This document shows positions 23,456-35,600 of a DNA stretch of 64,000 nucleotides, in pieces. Positions within the stretch are counted from its first letter, which is position 1, and every line of letters starts with the position of its first letter. Under the pieces are notes generated by a model that saw nothing but the letters and a program-made list of their open reading frames with translations, was not told the DNA's origin and did not search any database. The position numbers were made by a program, and so were the translations under genes. The DNA is from Anaeramoeba flamelloides (Eukaryota > Metamonada > Anaeramoebidae). The DNA lies in the NCBI GenBank assembly GCA_027625915.1, contig JANTQA010000032.1:9052001-9116000 (forward strand), written 5' to 3'.

Positions 23456-25356
23456 CATTCCTAGTACCTTTCATCTTCCTCTTCGCTATTGTATTCGTAT
23501 TCTGATTCCGAGCCTGAAGTTGATTCTGTTTCTGTTTCTGTTTCTGTTTCTGTTTCTGTTTCTGTTTCTGTTTCAGATTCTGATTTCAATTCATTTTCAT
23601 TTTTTTTTTTCTTATTTTTAATTTGATCATTTCTTTTCTTTGTCCTTTTCTTCCCCTTTTCCTTTTTACATCTCTTCTTAATTTCTTTTTTTTTGTTATC
23701 ATCTTTTTCTTTTTGCCTTTTTAAAATTATATCAATTTCATCCAATTCTTGAAGTTCGTCAGGATCTCTTTTTTTATTAGGATGCTCTAAAAGAAATGTT
23801 TCGCAAATACTCTTTAAACCAAAATTGCGGATATAAGTTTCAATTTTGGTTTTACATAATGGACATTCTGAACTCAAATTCGACCAATCAGAAATACACC
23901 CACCACAAAAACTATGTAAACAGGGTATAACTGCGATAGGGTTGTGCTGAATTTCAAAACAAATGGAACAAATTAAATTTTCCTCAATTTTTTGATCGTT
24001 TATTTCGTTTTGTTTTCTTCTTTCGTTTTCTTTTTCCTTTTCCTTTTCCTTTTCCTTTTCCTTTTCCTTTTCTTTTTCTTTTTCTTTTTCTGTTACTATT
24101 TTCTGTTCTTTATCTTTTTGTTTTTCTTTTATTTGTTCATTTTCTGTAACTATTTCCATTTTTTCTTCTTCTTCTCTTTCTTTATCAGTTTCTTTTTTTT
24201 GGTTTATTTCCTTATTTTCTTCAATTTCTTTTTTGTTGTAGGTTACAATCTCTTTTTCTTCTTCTACAGCACTTTCCTTTTGGTTTTCTGTTTTTATTTT
24301 TGAAGCATCAACCTTATTTTTTTTTATATCTTCTTTCTTTCCTAAAAATTCTTGATTGTCTTTCTCTGTTTTTAAAGTGTGAAGAGGGTTATTAGTTTCA
24401 ATTTTGTTTTCATTGAATAAATTTAATCTTTTTTTTTTAAGTTTTTGTTCGAATTTGTCATTTTCTATTTCTGTTTGTTTTTCTTTTTCTTGTTCATTTT
24501 CTGTAACTATTTCCATTTTTTCTTCTTCTTCTCTTTCTTTGTCAGTTTCGTTTTCGTTTTCTTTTTCCTTTTCATTTTCTTCATTTTCTTTTTTGTTGTA
24601 GGTTACAATCTCGTATTCTTCTTCATTATCGTCAGAGTCAATGTTTTCTGCGTCACTGTCAATATTTTGAAAACCAATCTCGTTATCTGATGAACTTTTA
24701 CCTTCATTTTCTATTTTGTCAAAAGTTCTTTTTTTCTGAAGAGGCTCATTTAAAAATTGATTTGTTTGAATACCGAATTGCGTTTTGACGTGGTTTAAAT
24801 TGTTGTTATTGTTTTCTTTTTCTTTTTCTTTTTCTACATTTTTTTTTGAAAAATCCAGAACCCTATTTCCATGTACCTGTTGCACAGGTTGTTTAAGAAT
24901 TAAATTTTTTGGGTGGGATTTTTTTTGAGGTATTTTTGGAAATTTTGAATCTTCTAAAAAAGTAAAAATAAAAGACACAAAATTGTTTTTGATTTCTGTT
25001 ATTTTGTTTGTCCGAAAATCAGGGATTGACAAACAAATATTGTCACCTGAATTTAATGTAACAGATTTTTGTTTTCCTATTTTAATTTTGTTGATAAATG
25101 TGCCATTTGAAGAAAAATCATATAATTTGACAAGCTTTGGATTATTCCTCATGCTTTCAAGTTTTAACACACAGTGTTTGCCTGAGATCCAATTATATTT
25201 GTAAGTATAGTCTGATGTTGGAAGTCTTCCAAAAGTTACCTCATTTTTTGTTATTTCAAGATCTGGATGGATCGGATTTAGTGAAGTCAACCGGCACCAT
25301 GGTTTTTTTTCTTCATCTTCTTCACTAGACTCTTCGAAAATTAAAGTTTCCTGCAT
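22643..25356 (-). CDS. CHFR: CHFR-like FHA-RING ubiquitin ligase, reading frame broken in the 3' part
   Basis: From the ATG at 25356 the first frame runs 631 codons. It has an FHA domain at about 20-137 (FGRLPTSDY, SGKHCVL, NGTFIN), a long E/K-rich linker, and a C3HC4 RING at about 458-500 (CSIC, CLHSFCGGC, CPLC). After the RING come a basic region and an ETETET tract to a stop at 23461. The remaining CHFR Cys-rich domain lies downstream in other frames: CDPNNPKHHLCYKLF near 23110, GIHCEHYNLYFCDLCFENGC near 23050, and 22993-22643 with ILIDYIVQHGIT and IYFCKKCANLF. These follow human CHFR's C-terminal order as I remember it. The breaks fall at a GAA microsatellite, a run of 27 A, a run of 7 A, and a GGGG. 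The first could be an intron (GTACTA to CCTTAG), but its phase does not fit as read. CHFR delays mitotic entry under stress by ubiquitinating mitotic kinases in the nucleus. Homopolymer sequencing errors or a recent pseudogene are both possible. Confidence 0.85.
23282..23460. repeat. (GAA)n/(TTC)n microsatellite within the CHFR-like locus
   Basis: Imperfect trinucleotide array. One minus-strand frame is open across it and would encode a Glu/Val/Asp-rich stretch ending DDIILP. The plus-strand poly-Ser frame is a shadow. The array lies exactly between the RING part and the C-terminal zinc part of the CHFR-like gene. Confidence 0.85.
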
Positions 25357-26074
25357 AAGCGATGTGAGTAAAAAATAGAATAAAAAAAAAATTGCAAAAG
25401 GTAAAAATAAAAAAAATAAAAAAATTTAATTTCTTCTTTAATAATTGTTTTTGAAAACCTGGAAATCTTGCAGATATAGTTTCTCAGTTAGGTCTAAAGA
25501 CCAATTTGAAGTTTTTGGAAATATTAATTTGTCTTAAGGTGGATAAAAGTCTCCTAAAAATTTAATTTTAGTTTGTACATAAAAATTTTGAGATAGGAAA
25601 ACATCAAGTTTATCTACCAAGAGGGAATTAATATTTTTTCAAGGTACAAGGTAAATTTGAGATTGATTTCAAATCTTTGAAACATTCTTAAATTATATCT
25701 TCTTAGTTCAATGAAGATAAAGTGATATAAACAAAAAAAACAAATAATTAAATAAGTATGGGAACAATTTGATATGGTTTTGATTGATCTTTTGTCTCAG
25801 AATTAAAAAAATGATGTGAAAAGTTATAATATTAATCCAAATTTCAAAATTAGGGGCAAATTTTTAAATAATAATTTTTTTCTTTTTTCATTTGTTTTTC
25901 AAAAAATAAAATGATTACACTATATTTTTATTTATTAATATAAACTCCATTTAACTCAAAGGGGCCCAGCCGAAAAATGAAAAAGTCACTTTATTTTTAA
26001 GAATCAACCAAACTTAGATTGTTTAGAAATACGAGAAATAATAAACTTCTTATATACAGTCCATAATTATAAAA
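25357..26074. other. 5' flank of the CHFR-like gene
   Basis: A+T-rich, no gene recognised. Near 25950-25985 an ACTCAAAGGGGCCC block resembles the end of family 3 (CCCCTTTGACTGAAAAA at 26500), hinting at overlapping fragments of that family. Confidence 0.4.
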
Positions 26075-26515
26075 GAAACCCCTGAACAAACCATAAATTT
26101 CAAAAAAAAAAAAATGTTAAAAAATTTTTTGGGCCCATTCATTGGAACGTCTCGTGCAAAATTCTCACTTTCTTTAGGAAATTAAAATCGCTGATAATAA
26201 GATTTTTTTCTTGTAAATGTATGAATTTTAAAAGAACATACAAAGCTTAACTTTTCTTAAGGTTTATTTCGTTTTTCAAACTTTTTTTTTTTCAAAGTTA
26301 ATTTTTAAAAAAAAAAATAAAAAAGAAAAGAAGAAAAAAAAAAAAAAAAAAAAAAAAAACAAAAAGCAAAAAACAAAAAAAACAAAATTTTACAAAATGA
26401 GAAAAAATGATTTTGATCTAAAAATTGAAAATTTTAGTTTGATAAGAGTAATGAATTAAACTCATAGAATGTCTTCCATTTCTTTAATAAAACTGGACCC
26501 CTTTGACTGAAAAAG
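26075..26515 (-). repeat. Dispersed repeat family 3, minus-strand copy
   Basis: In inverted orientation it contains TTCTATGAGTTTAAT, GATCAAAATCATTTTTTCTC, a long T-rich tract, GCTTTGTATGTTC and TTCCAATGAA, matching 4541-4965. It ends near CCCCTTTGACTG; a lone copy of that end also sits at about 27508-27520. Confidence 0.72.
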
Positions 26516-26670
26516 AGTTTATATTTGTTATTATCTCTAAACGCTTTAGTAAAATACGTTATAATTAAAAAAAAAAAACAATTAAACAAATTTTTTTCCG
26601 ATGAAAAATCTGCCCCTATTTTTGAAATTTAGCTTAAAATACACAAATCAAAATTCATCAAATTATATTA

Positions 26671-26865
26671 CAGCCAGTTCCACTTTTAAGACACAAACTT
26701 GGAACAAAATTAAGTCACAAAAAAATCTCAAATTAAAGCACATTTTTTGGAATTTTTTTTTTACAAATTATTTTACTAGAATATGATTTTTGTAACTTAA
26801 TTTGAGATCATTTCTGTGTTTTAAAATTTCGTTTAAAGTTTATGTCTTAAAATTGGAACTAACTA
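26671..26865. mobile_element. Family-1 MITE, copy 4
   Basis: Starts CAGCCAGTTCCACTTTTAAG after a TA and ends with the inverted arm TCTTAAAATTGGAACTAACTA before TA (one base trimmed at the start of the block). It is more diverged between its two arms than copies 2 and 3, so it is probably older. Confidence 0.82.
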
Positions 26866-26917
26866 TATTGTGGCTCTTTGAAATTGTTTTGTTTGTATGG
26901 AAAATTTTGAATTTTAG

Positions 26918-26918
<1 letters not shown>

Positions 26919-26949
<31 letters not shown>
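26919..26949. repeat. (TA)n microsatellite
   Basis: About 15 uninterrupted TA units, just right of MITE copy 4. Confidence 0.95.
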
Positions 26950-26952
<3 letters not shown>

Positions 26953-28500
26953 TGAGCAGTTGATATATGTTGGAATAAAAGTAATAAAATAATATCTTTA
27001 TTTAAAAATGGAAAAACTCAAATTCCTAGGTTACCTAATTGAGAAAAACAACAATTTTCGTTTTGAACTTCTACGGATATTTGAATAACAAATAAGAAAC
27101 AATTTTCACTTCATTTTTCATAATTTTCTTTTAGAAATCAAGTCACGAAACAAAGTATGTTGGTATTTAAGGTCTCATTTCGAAAAAAGAAAAGAAAATA
27201 AAGAATGATTGGTTACTATTGAAAACAATAATTATCATTTTGATCTTCAATTCAAGATCAAATAAAATTCAAATAGAAATCAAATAGAATTTCACTATAA
27301 TAATTAATACTTTATCAATAACCTTAGAATGACACGTTTTTACGAAGTGACTATAGATCTTGCAATAAAAAAAATTATGTAACTGAATTAGGTAGCAAAA
27401 AAAATCAAAAAACAAAATGATTTTAATTTTGAAATTTACCAAATAAATTTTTCCTTCTAATATCAATTCTATCCTTTTAAATAAGGGTACTTCAAATCAC
27501 CATAACTGAACCCCTTTGACTGTAAAATGATTGATATATATAATTATTGTCTTTTTATTAAATTATTGATGTATTTCTAAAATGGGATGATTGGAATGTT
27601 TTAAATGTCCATAAACGAGGTACTCAAAATAGTTGAAATGCTTTTACCCCCATTCAACTATTAGAAATATCAAAATAAAAAAGGGTTATCAATATATGTC
27701 CTTAATAAAATTAAGCACTATTTTTTTCTCATTAATATTTTTTGATTTAAGTTCATAACTTAATTCAATTAACCATGGGATAAAATTTTTTAGAACAAAA
27801 ACACTCTCAACTTTTGAATATCCAAAATATTTTTTGAAATTACTGTGCACTTTTTTATTTTTTTTTGAAAAATTGGGGTTGAGAAAAGTTTTAAATCAAA
27901 GAATAAGGTAATATTTTAAATTAGAATAGTTTTCCAGAGAGTTTATCTTTTTAGTTTAATTTTTTTTTTCATTTTACCATTTAGAACTAAAAAAACATTT
28001 GAAGACCAAATTAGAGCCTTTTGTGAAAAGAAAATTCCCATAATTTAGAATTTGTTTTAGTAAATGAGTTAAAACAAGAGAGTGTATCTAAAAATATACA
28101 TAATCTCAAGTTTTAATTCAATTATTTTGGCAAAAAATTTTTTCAAGAAAAAGTTAAATTGAAACTTTATTTATTTTTATTTTATCCTTTAGTTTTTTTA
28201 ATTGTATTAATGGAAAGTATTTGATCAGTTTTTCATTTTTAGTTTTTTTTGGGTTGTAGAGACATATGTATAACTGAATAAAAAGTTAGACAAACAAATA
28301 TCAAAAATAATTTTGAAAATGGTTAGATTTTTAGAAAAATAGTCATTAAAGTTTCCTTCTGTTGTAGTTTTGGTGTTCAAATAAAATGTTAAATTAAGTA
28401 AAAAAATTCAAAAACAACCCAAAAAAATTTCAATAAAAAATAATAATAAATAAAATAGGAAATAATACTTTGTTTAAATTTATTGAAAAGAATATATCAG
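26950..28500. other. Gene-free A+T-rich stretch
   Basis: No coding region or RNA gene recognised. The minus frame at 27269-27466 is hydrophobic and A+T-driven with no family signal. Confidence 0.4.
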
Positions 28501-29629
28501 GGGAGTAGTATTTTTTAAAAATAAAAGCAAATCATATCAAGACCCTGACAATTTTTTTTTTGTGTAATTTGTGTTTCAACTTATGAAATGGATGAGTTAA
28601 CCTCATCTAAACAATTTATTTATTTGAATCTCTTTTCTGAAATCCAAAATCCGGATTTTCCAATATAAAACGAAAAAAAAACTAACCGATTATTTTTTTT
28701 AACAATTAAGTTAATTCTTGAAAATTGGAAAAAATATTTTTCGTTTTAATGTTGAAAAGTATTGATTTTGAAACAAAATTTTTTATTTTGTAATTATTTT
28801 TAATAATTAATGTTTAAATTAAATTGTCTGTGAATAAAACCTATTTAGGTATCTAGGTGATTTAATTTATGAATATTCGGTAGAATCTAACTACAGTTTA
28901 TCAATTAAATTGAGATCTATTATAAGCAAATATTTTTTTTTTTAATGTTGCAAAAAGTTATTTTCTGTTTCAAAAAATGAAAAAAAATTACAAAAATATT
29001 TTTTTAATTTTAAAAATTGTTTTAAAACAAATTGTTTGGTCTTATTCCCAAGAATCCTTATAACAATTTAAATCATTTTTGTCAGAAAAAAATTGATTTT
29101 GAATATTACGAATAAAATTCAAAATTTCCAAGTATCTTCAAGAAAAATTTATTTTGAAAAATCAACTTTTCATCTTAGAACAAAAACAAAATTTCTTGAG
29201 TAAAATTTTTGTATGACTTTAAAACCTTAATGATTATAACTATCATTCTTAAAAAAATACTATTATTTTTCAATCAGTTGAATAAATCAGTTTTTTTGTT
29301 TGCTTAACTAAAAGTTTTGTCTCAAAAAAGAAAAAAAATCTTAATTGTAATATTCCGGGCAACAAAGACTTGTTATCGAATAATAATAGTGAAAATGGTA
29401 ATAAAGAGGGTAAAAACTTGTTATAATGAGAAATAAAATGAATTTAAATGTTTTTAATTTTGAAAAAAATGTAAAAAAAAAAATTGATCTATCAAAAAAA
29501 TATTCTTTTTAGGGTTTCTTAGTCGATCAGAATTTTTTGACAGTTGGCATATACAAAATTTGTAAGTAGAGAATATCACCAATAACATATTTTAAAATTT
29601 TGCCTTGTTGTCTTGGAATACTGATCTCT
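28501..29629. repeat. 1.13-kb unclassified repeat, copy 1
   Basis: Collinear with 44684-45819 along its whole length. Shared blocks include GGGAGTAGTATTTTTT at the left, CAAGACCCTGAC, GGGCAACAAAGACTTGTTAT, and GTCGATCAGAA with TATACAAAATTTGTAAGTAG near the right. The left end reads GGGGAGTAGTATT and the inverted right end AGAGATCAGTATT, a weak terminal inverted repeat. No open frame survives in either copy. It ends about 50 bp from the ankyrin gene's stop codon. Confidence 0.85.
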
Positions 29630-29677
29630 TAAAGTATTTTTTAAAAAAAAAAAAGTATTAAAAGATTCTAAAATTAA

Positions 29678-32600
29678 TTAATAAATATCCCGAAGTTCCA
29701 TTAAAAGTTTTTCTTTCCTTTTGGAATTATGCTTGGTACATTTTATTTCAGGCAAAACAAATAATGGTTCTGGGATCATATTTGTTGGTTCTTTCTTTAT
29801 TTTAGAATTGTCTTCTTCGTTTTTGTAAGATTTAACTAATTGTTGGAAATTTGTTTTTAATTTCAAATTCTTTTTTAATAAATCAAATATTTTTTTTCTA
29901 GAGTTTTGCTTTGGATATCTGAAGTATACCCAAGTGGCTAATTTCATGGGGTCATGCCCATTTGAGTCTTTTATTGCGAGGCTGCATTTTCTTTTAATTA
30001 AAAATTGTGTAGCGTCATAATTACCATAATAAATTGCATAATGTATTGGGGTTCGTCCACGTGCGTCAATTTCATTGATGTTTAATTTCTTTTGTAATAA
30101 ATATTTCAATCCAATGAGATTGTTTTGTGATGCAGCAACATGTAACAATGTTTGCTGTGTTTGGTTTTTGAGTTTGATATTAAATCCTTGAGATTCTAAA
30201 TATTTTAAGGTTTTGTGTGCTTTGGTTGGTTGTTCAAATTGCTTTTTTCTTGAAATAGGTTTTCGTTTTTTTAATTGAATTATATTTTCCTTTTCTTTTG
30301 TAGATTTGTCACCATCAGATTCACTTGAGGAGCCAGATTTACCAGATTTCTTATCACCATCAGACGAACTTGAAGAACTTGATGATGATGAGGAAGATTT
30401 ACTAGATTTATCAGATTTATCAGAATCGTCTTTTTTTTTTGTTGTTAAAAGATGCTTTTTATCAATTGGTTTGTTTTTGTCTTTTGGTTTGTCCTTATCT
30501 TTTGAAGATTTTTCATCATCAGACGAACTTGAAGAAGAACTTGATGATGAAGAGGAAGATTTTCCTGATTTTCCTGATTTCTCTTTGTCTTGTTTTCCTG
30601 CTTTGTCTTTAAGTGGTTGAACGGCTCCAATTTTGATGGTTTCATCTTTTTTTTTTTGATCTTGGGGTTTTTCATCTTTGTCCTTGGGCTGATTTTTATC
30701 TTTGGAAGATTTTTCCTCATCAGATGAACTTGAAGAACTTGATGAAGATTTTCCTGATTTTCCTGATTTGTCTGTGTCTGGTTTTCCTGATTGATCTTTT
30801 GGTTGTTGAACGGCTCCAATTTTGATTGGTTCTTCTACTGGTTTTTCTTCTTGGGGTTTTTGATCTTTTTCTTTATTTTCGTCTTTGGGTTGGTTTTTTT
30901 CTTTTGAAGATTTTTCATCATCAGAAGAACTTGAAGAACTTGATGAAGATGAAGATGATTTTCCTGATTTATCTTTTTTTGGTTTTCCTGATTGGTCTTT
31001 TGGTTGTTGTTTATCATCAATTTTGATTGGTTCTTCAATTTTAATTGGTTCATCAATTGGTTTTTCATCTTTGGGTTGATTTTTTGGTTGTTGATCTTTT
31101 GGTTGATTTTGATCTTTTGGTTGGATTTTATCTTTCGAAGATTTTTCATCATCAGAAGAACTAGAAGAACTTGAAGACGACGAAGATTTTCCTGACTTTC
31201 CTGATTTATCTTTTTTTGGTTTTCCTGATTGATCTTTTGGTTGTTGTTTATCATCAATTTTAATTGGTTCTTCTACTGGTTTTTGGTCTTTGTCTTTTGG
31301 TTTGTCTTTATCTTTTGAAGATTTTTCATCATCAGATGAACTTGAAGAACTTGAAGATGAAGATTTTCCTGATTTTCCTGATTTATCTTTATCTGGTTTT
31401 CCTGATTGATCTTTTGGTTGTTGTTTATCTTCAATTTTAATTGGTTCTTCTACTGGTTTTTGATCTTTGGGTTGGTTTTTGTCTTTTGGTTGGTTTTGTT
31501 CTTTGGGTTGTTCTTTGTTTTTTAGTTTCTCTTTATCTTTTGAAGATTTTTCATCATCAGATGAACTTGATGAAGATGAAGAAGATGATGATTTTCCTGA
31601 CTTATCTTTGTCTGGTTTTCCTGATTGATCTTTAGGTTGTTGTTTATCATCAATTTTGATTGGTTCTTCTACTGGTTTTTGATCTTTGTCTTTTGGTTGT
31701 TGTTCTTTTGGTTGATTTTGAACTTTGGGTTGGTTTTCGTCCTTGGGTATATCTTTATCTTTTGAAGATTTTTCCTCATCAGATGAACTTGAAGAGCTTG
31801 ATGAAGAAGAAGATGATGATTTTCCTGATTTTCCTGATTTATCTGTTTCTGGTTTTCCTGATTGGTCTTTTGGTTGTTGTTTATCTTCAATTTTGATTGG
31901 TTCTTCTAAAGGGTTTTCGTCTTTGGGTTGGTTGTCTTCTAATGGTTTTTGATCTTCGTCTTTTGGTTTATCTTTATTTTTCGAAGATTTTTCATCATCA
32001 GATGAACTTGATGAAGATGAAGATGAAGATGATTTTCCTGATTTGTCTTTGTCTGGTTTTCCTGATTGGTCTTTTGGTTGTTGTTTATCTTCAATTTTGA
32101 TTGGTTCTTCAACTGGTTTTTCTTCTTTGGGTTCTTCATCTTTTGGTTGTTGATCTTTTGGTTGATTTTGATCTTTTGGTTGGATTTTATCTTTTGAAGA
32201 TTTTTCATCATCAGATGAACTTGAAGAACTTGATGAAGATGAAGAAGATGATTTTCCTGACTTGCCTTTGTCTGGTTTTCCTGATTGGTCTTTTGGTTGT
32301 TGTTTATCTTCAATTTTGATTGGTTCTTCTAAAGGGTTTTCGTCTTTGGGTTGGTTGTCTTCTACTGGTTTTTGATCTTGGTCTTTTGGTTGGGTTATAA
32401 CTTTCGAAGATTTTTCATCATCAGATGAACTTGAAGAACTTGATGAAGATGAAGAAGATGATTTTCCTGACTTATCTTTGTCTTGTTTTCCTGATTGATC
32501 TTTTGGTTGTTGTTTATCATCAATTTTGATGGGTTCTTCAATTTTAATTGGTTCATCAATTATTTTTTCATCTTTGGGTTGTTGATCTTTTGGTTGGTTT

Positions 32601-35600
32601 TCGTCTTTTGGTTGATTTTCGTCCTTGGGTTTATCCTTATCTTTTGTTGATTTTTCCTCATCAGATGAACTTGAAGAGCTTGATGAAGAAGATGAAGATG
32701 ATTTTCCTGACTTATCTTTGTCTTGTTTTCCTGATTGATCTTTTGGTTGTTGTTTATCATCAATTTTGATGGGTTCTTCTAAAGGGTTTTTGTCTTTGGG
32801 TTGATTTTCCTCTACTGGTTTTTGATCTTGTTCTTTTGGTTTATCTTTATCTTTCGAAGATTTTTCCTCATCAGACGAACTTGATGAACATGATGATGAT
32901 GATGATTTTCCTGATTTTCCTGATTTATCTTTGTCTTGTTTTCCTGATTGGTCTTTTGGTTGTTGTTTATCATCAATTTTGATTGGTTCTTCTAAAGGGT
33001 TTTTGTCTTTGGGTTGGTTGTCCTCTACTGGTTTTTGATCTTTGTCTTTTGGTTTATCTTTATTTTTCGAAGATTTTTCATCATCAGAACTTGATGAAGA
33101 TGAAGATGAAGAAGATGAAGAAGAAGATTTTCCTGATTTATCTTTGTTTGGTTTTCCTGATTGATCTTTTGGTTGTTGTTTATCTTCAATTTTGATTGGT
33201 TCTTCAATTAGTTTTTCTTCTTTGGGTTCTTCATCTTTTGGTTGTTGATCTTTTGGTTGGTTTTGATCTTTTGGTTGGTCTTGATCTTTTGAAGATTTTT
33301 CATCATCAGATGAACTTGATGAAGATGAAGACGATGATGATTTTCCTGATTTATCTGTTTCTGGTTTTCCTGATTGGTCTTTTGGTTGTTGTTTATCTTC
33401 AATTTTGATTGGTTCTTCTAAAGGGTTTTGATCTTTGGGTTGGTTTTTGTCTTTTGGTTGGTTTTCTTCCTTGGGTTGGTCTTTTTCTTTTGAAGATTTT
33501 TCCTCATCAGAAGAAGAGGATGAAGATGATGAAGATGAAGATTTTCCTGATTTGTCTTTTTCTGGTTTTCCTGATTGGTCTTTTGGTTGTTGTTTATCAT
33601 CAATTTTGATTGGTTCTTCTATTGGTTTTTCATCTTTGGGTTGATTTTGATCTTTGGGTAGGTTTTTATCTTTGGGTTGGTCTTTATCTTTTGAAGATTT
33701 TTCCTCATCAGATGAACTTGATGATGATGAAGATGATGAAGATGAAGATTTTCCTGATTTATCTTTGTCTTGTTTTCCTGATTGATCTTTTGGTTGTTGT
33801 TTATCATCAATTTTAATTGGTTCTTCTATTGATTTTTGATCTTTGGGTAGTTGATCTTTTGATTGGTTTTTATCTTTGGGTTGATTTTCTTCCTTAGGTT
33901 TGTCTTTATCTTTTGAAGATTTTTCCTCATCAGATGAACTTGAAGAACTTGATGAAGATTTTCCTGATTTTCCTGATTTGTCTGATTCTGGTTTTCCTGA
34001 TTGATCTTTTGGTTGTTGAACGGCTCCAATTTTAATTGGTTCTTCTACTGGTTTTTGGTCTTTGTCTTTTGGTTGGTTTTTATCTTTGGAAGATTTTTCA
34101 TCATCAGAAGAACTTGATGAAGATGATGAAGATTTTCCTGATTTTGCTGATTTATCTGATTCTGGTTTTCCTGATTGATCTTTTGGTTGTTGTTTATTCT
34201 CGATTTTGATTGGTTCTTCAATTGTTTTTTGATCAATGGGTTTTTCGTCTTTGGGTTGCTCTTTTGGTTGGTTTTGATCTTTTGGTTGATTTTTAACTTT
34301 GGGTTGATCTTTGTCTTTAGAAGATTTTTCCTCATCAGAAGAACTTGATGAAGAACTTGATGATGAAGATGAAGAAGATTTTCCTGATTTTCCTGATTTA
34401 TCTTTATCTGGTTTTCCTGAAAGATCTTTTGGTTGTTGTTTATCTTCAATTTTGATTGGTTGTTCTACTAGTTTTTGATCTTTGTCTTTTGGTTGATTTT
34501 CATCCTTGGGTTTGTCCTTATCTTTGGAAGATTTTTCATCATCAGAACTTGAAGAAGAAGATGATGAACTAGATGAAGATTTTCCTGATTTACCTGATTT
34601 GTCTACAATTGGCTTACCATTTTTGTCTTTTTTAGGTGTTCTATTTTTTTTTTCTTCTTTCTTTCTTCGTTTCTCTTCCTCATCCTTTTTCTTTTTTCTT
34701 CTTTTTAAAAAGTTTTCTCTCTCTTTTTCTTGTTTTTGGATTTTTTTTTCAAGTTCTTTTTTCTTTTTTGCTTCATCTTTTTTGTCTTGTTTTAATTGTT
34801 TTTGTCTCTTTTTTTCATCTTCTTTTCTTTTTTTTTCTTCTTCTTTTTTTCTTTTTTGTTCTTCTTTCTTTTTTTTTTGTTCTTCTTTTTTTTTCAGCTT
34901 TTTTTCCAGATGAGCCTGTTTTTTCAAATTTTTATCATTTTTTTTATTACCCCTTCCTTTGTTTTTTCCTTTGCCTTTTCCTTTATCCTGTTCATTTAAA
35001 TTTCGGCTATCTTTACTTTCACCTTCTTTTTCACTTCCACTTTTCGTATTGTCCTTACCACTTTTATCGTCACCGGAAGAAGAAGACGACGATGACGATC
35101 CCGAAGATGAAGAAGATGACGATGTCGATCCAGAAGAAGAACTAGATTTTTTTTCATCATTTGATTTTGCTGATTTGTCATCCTTGTCGCTCTTATCACC
35201 CTTTTCGTCAAAGGCAACTTTGATGTCTTTAAGAATTTTGCTTCCATTAAATTGGGTTTCCAAAGGATCTTTTTCTCCAAACCCATCAACAGCCCAAACA
35301 CAGAGCATTTTGCCACATAGCAAAGAAAGGTGCAACAACTCACCATTTTTTTGAGGATTCAACTCTGCGCCAGATTTCACAAGATACTTGACAGTCTCTG
35401 TACAGCCCAAGAACACAGCTAGAAAAATTGGTGTTCTGCCTTCGTTATCTTTCAGATTCAAATTTACCCCTGCCTCGATCAAGGTATCTAAAAGATTGTC
35501 GTTTTGTGTTTTACAAAGCACCCATGCATGTACAACACTCATACCCTTATTGTCCTGCTTGTTAACATCAATTCCTAGCGACAATAACTTGTAGACAACA

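Noticed and set aside
23282-23464. Plus-strand poly-Ser frame
   Set aside because: It is a reading of the (TTC)n microsatellite and lies in the CHFR-like locus on the other strand.
28501-29629. The 1.13-kb repeat as a protein-coding transposon
   Set aside because: No open frame above chance in either copy on any strand.
30480-34600. CRISPR-like array
   Set aside because: Repeats are long, coding and variable, with no short constant repeat and unique spacer pattern and no cas genes; the window is eukaryotic.
30306-35145. Many plus-strand and off-frame minus frames across the ankyrin gene
   Set aside because: They repeat with the minisatellite period and are shadows of the main frame; none has an independent domain.
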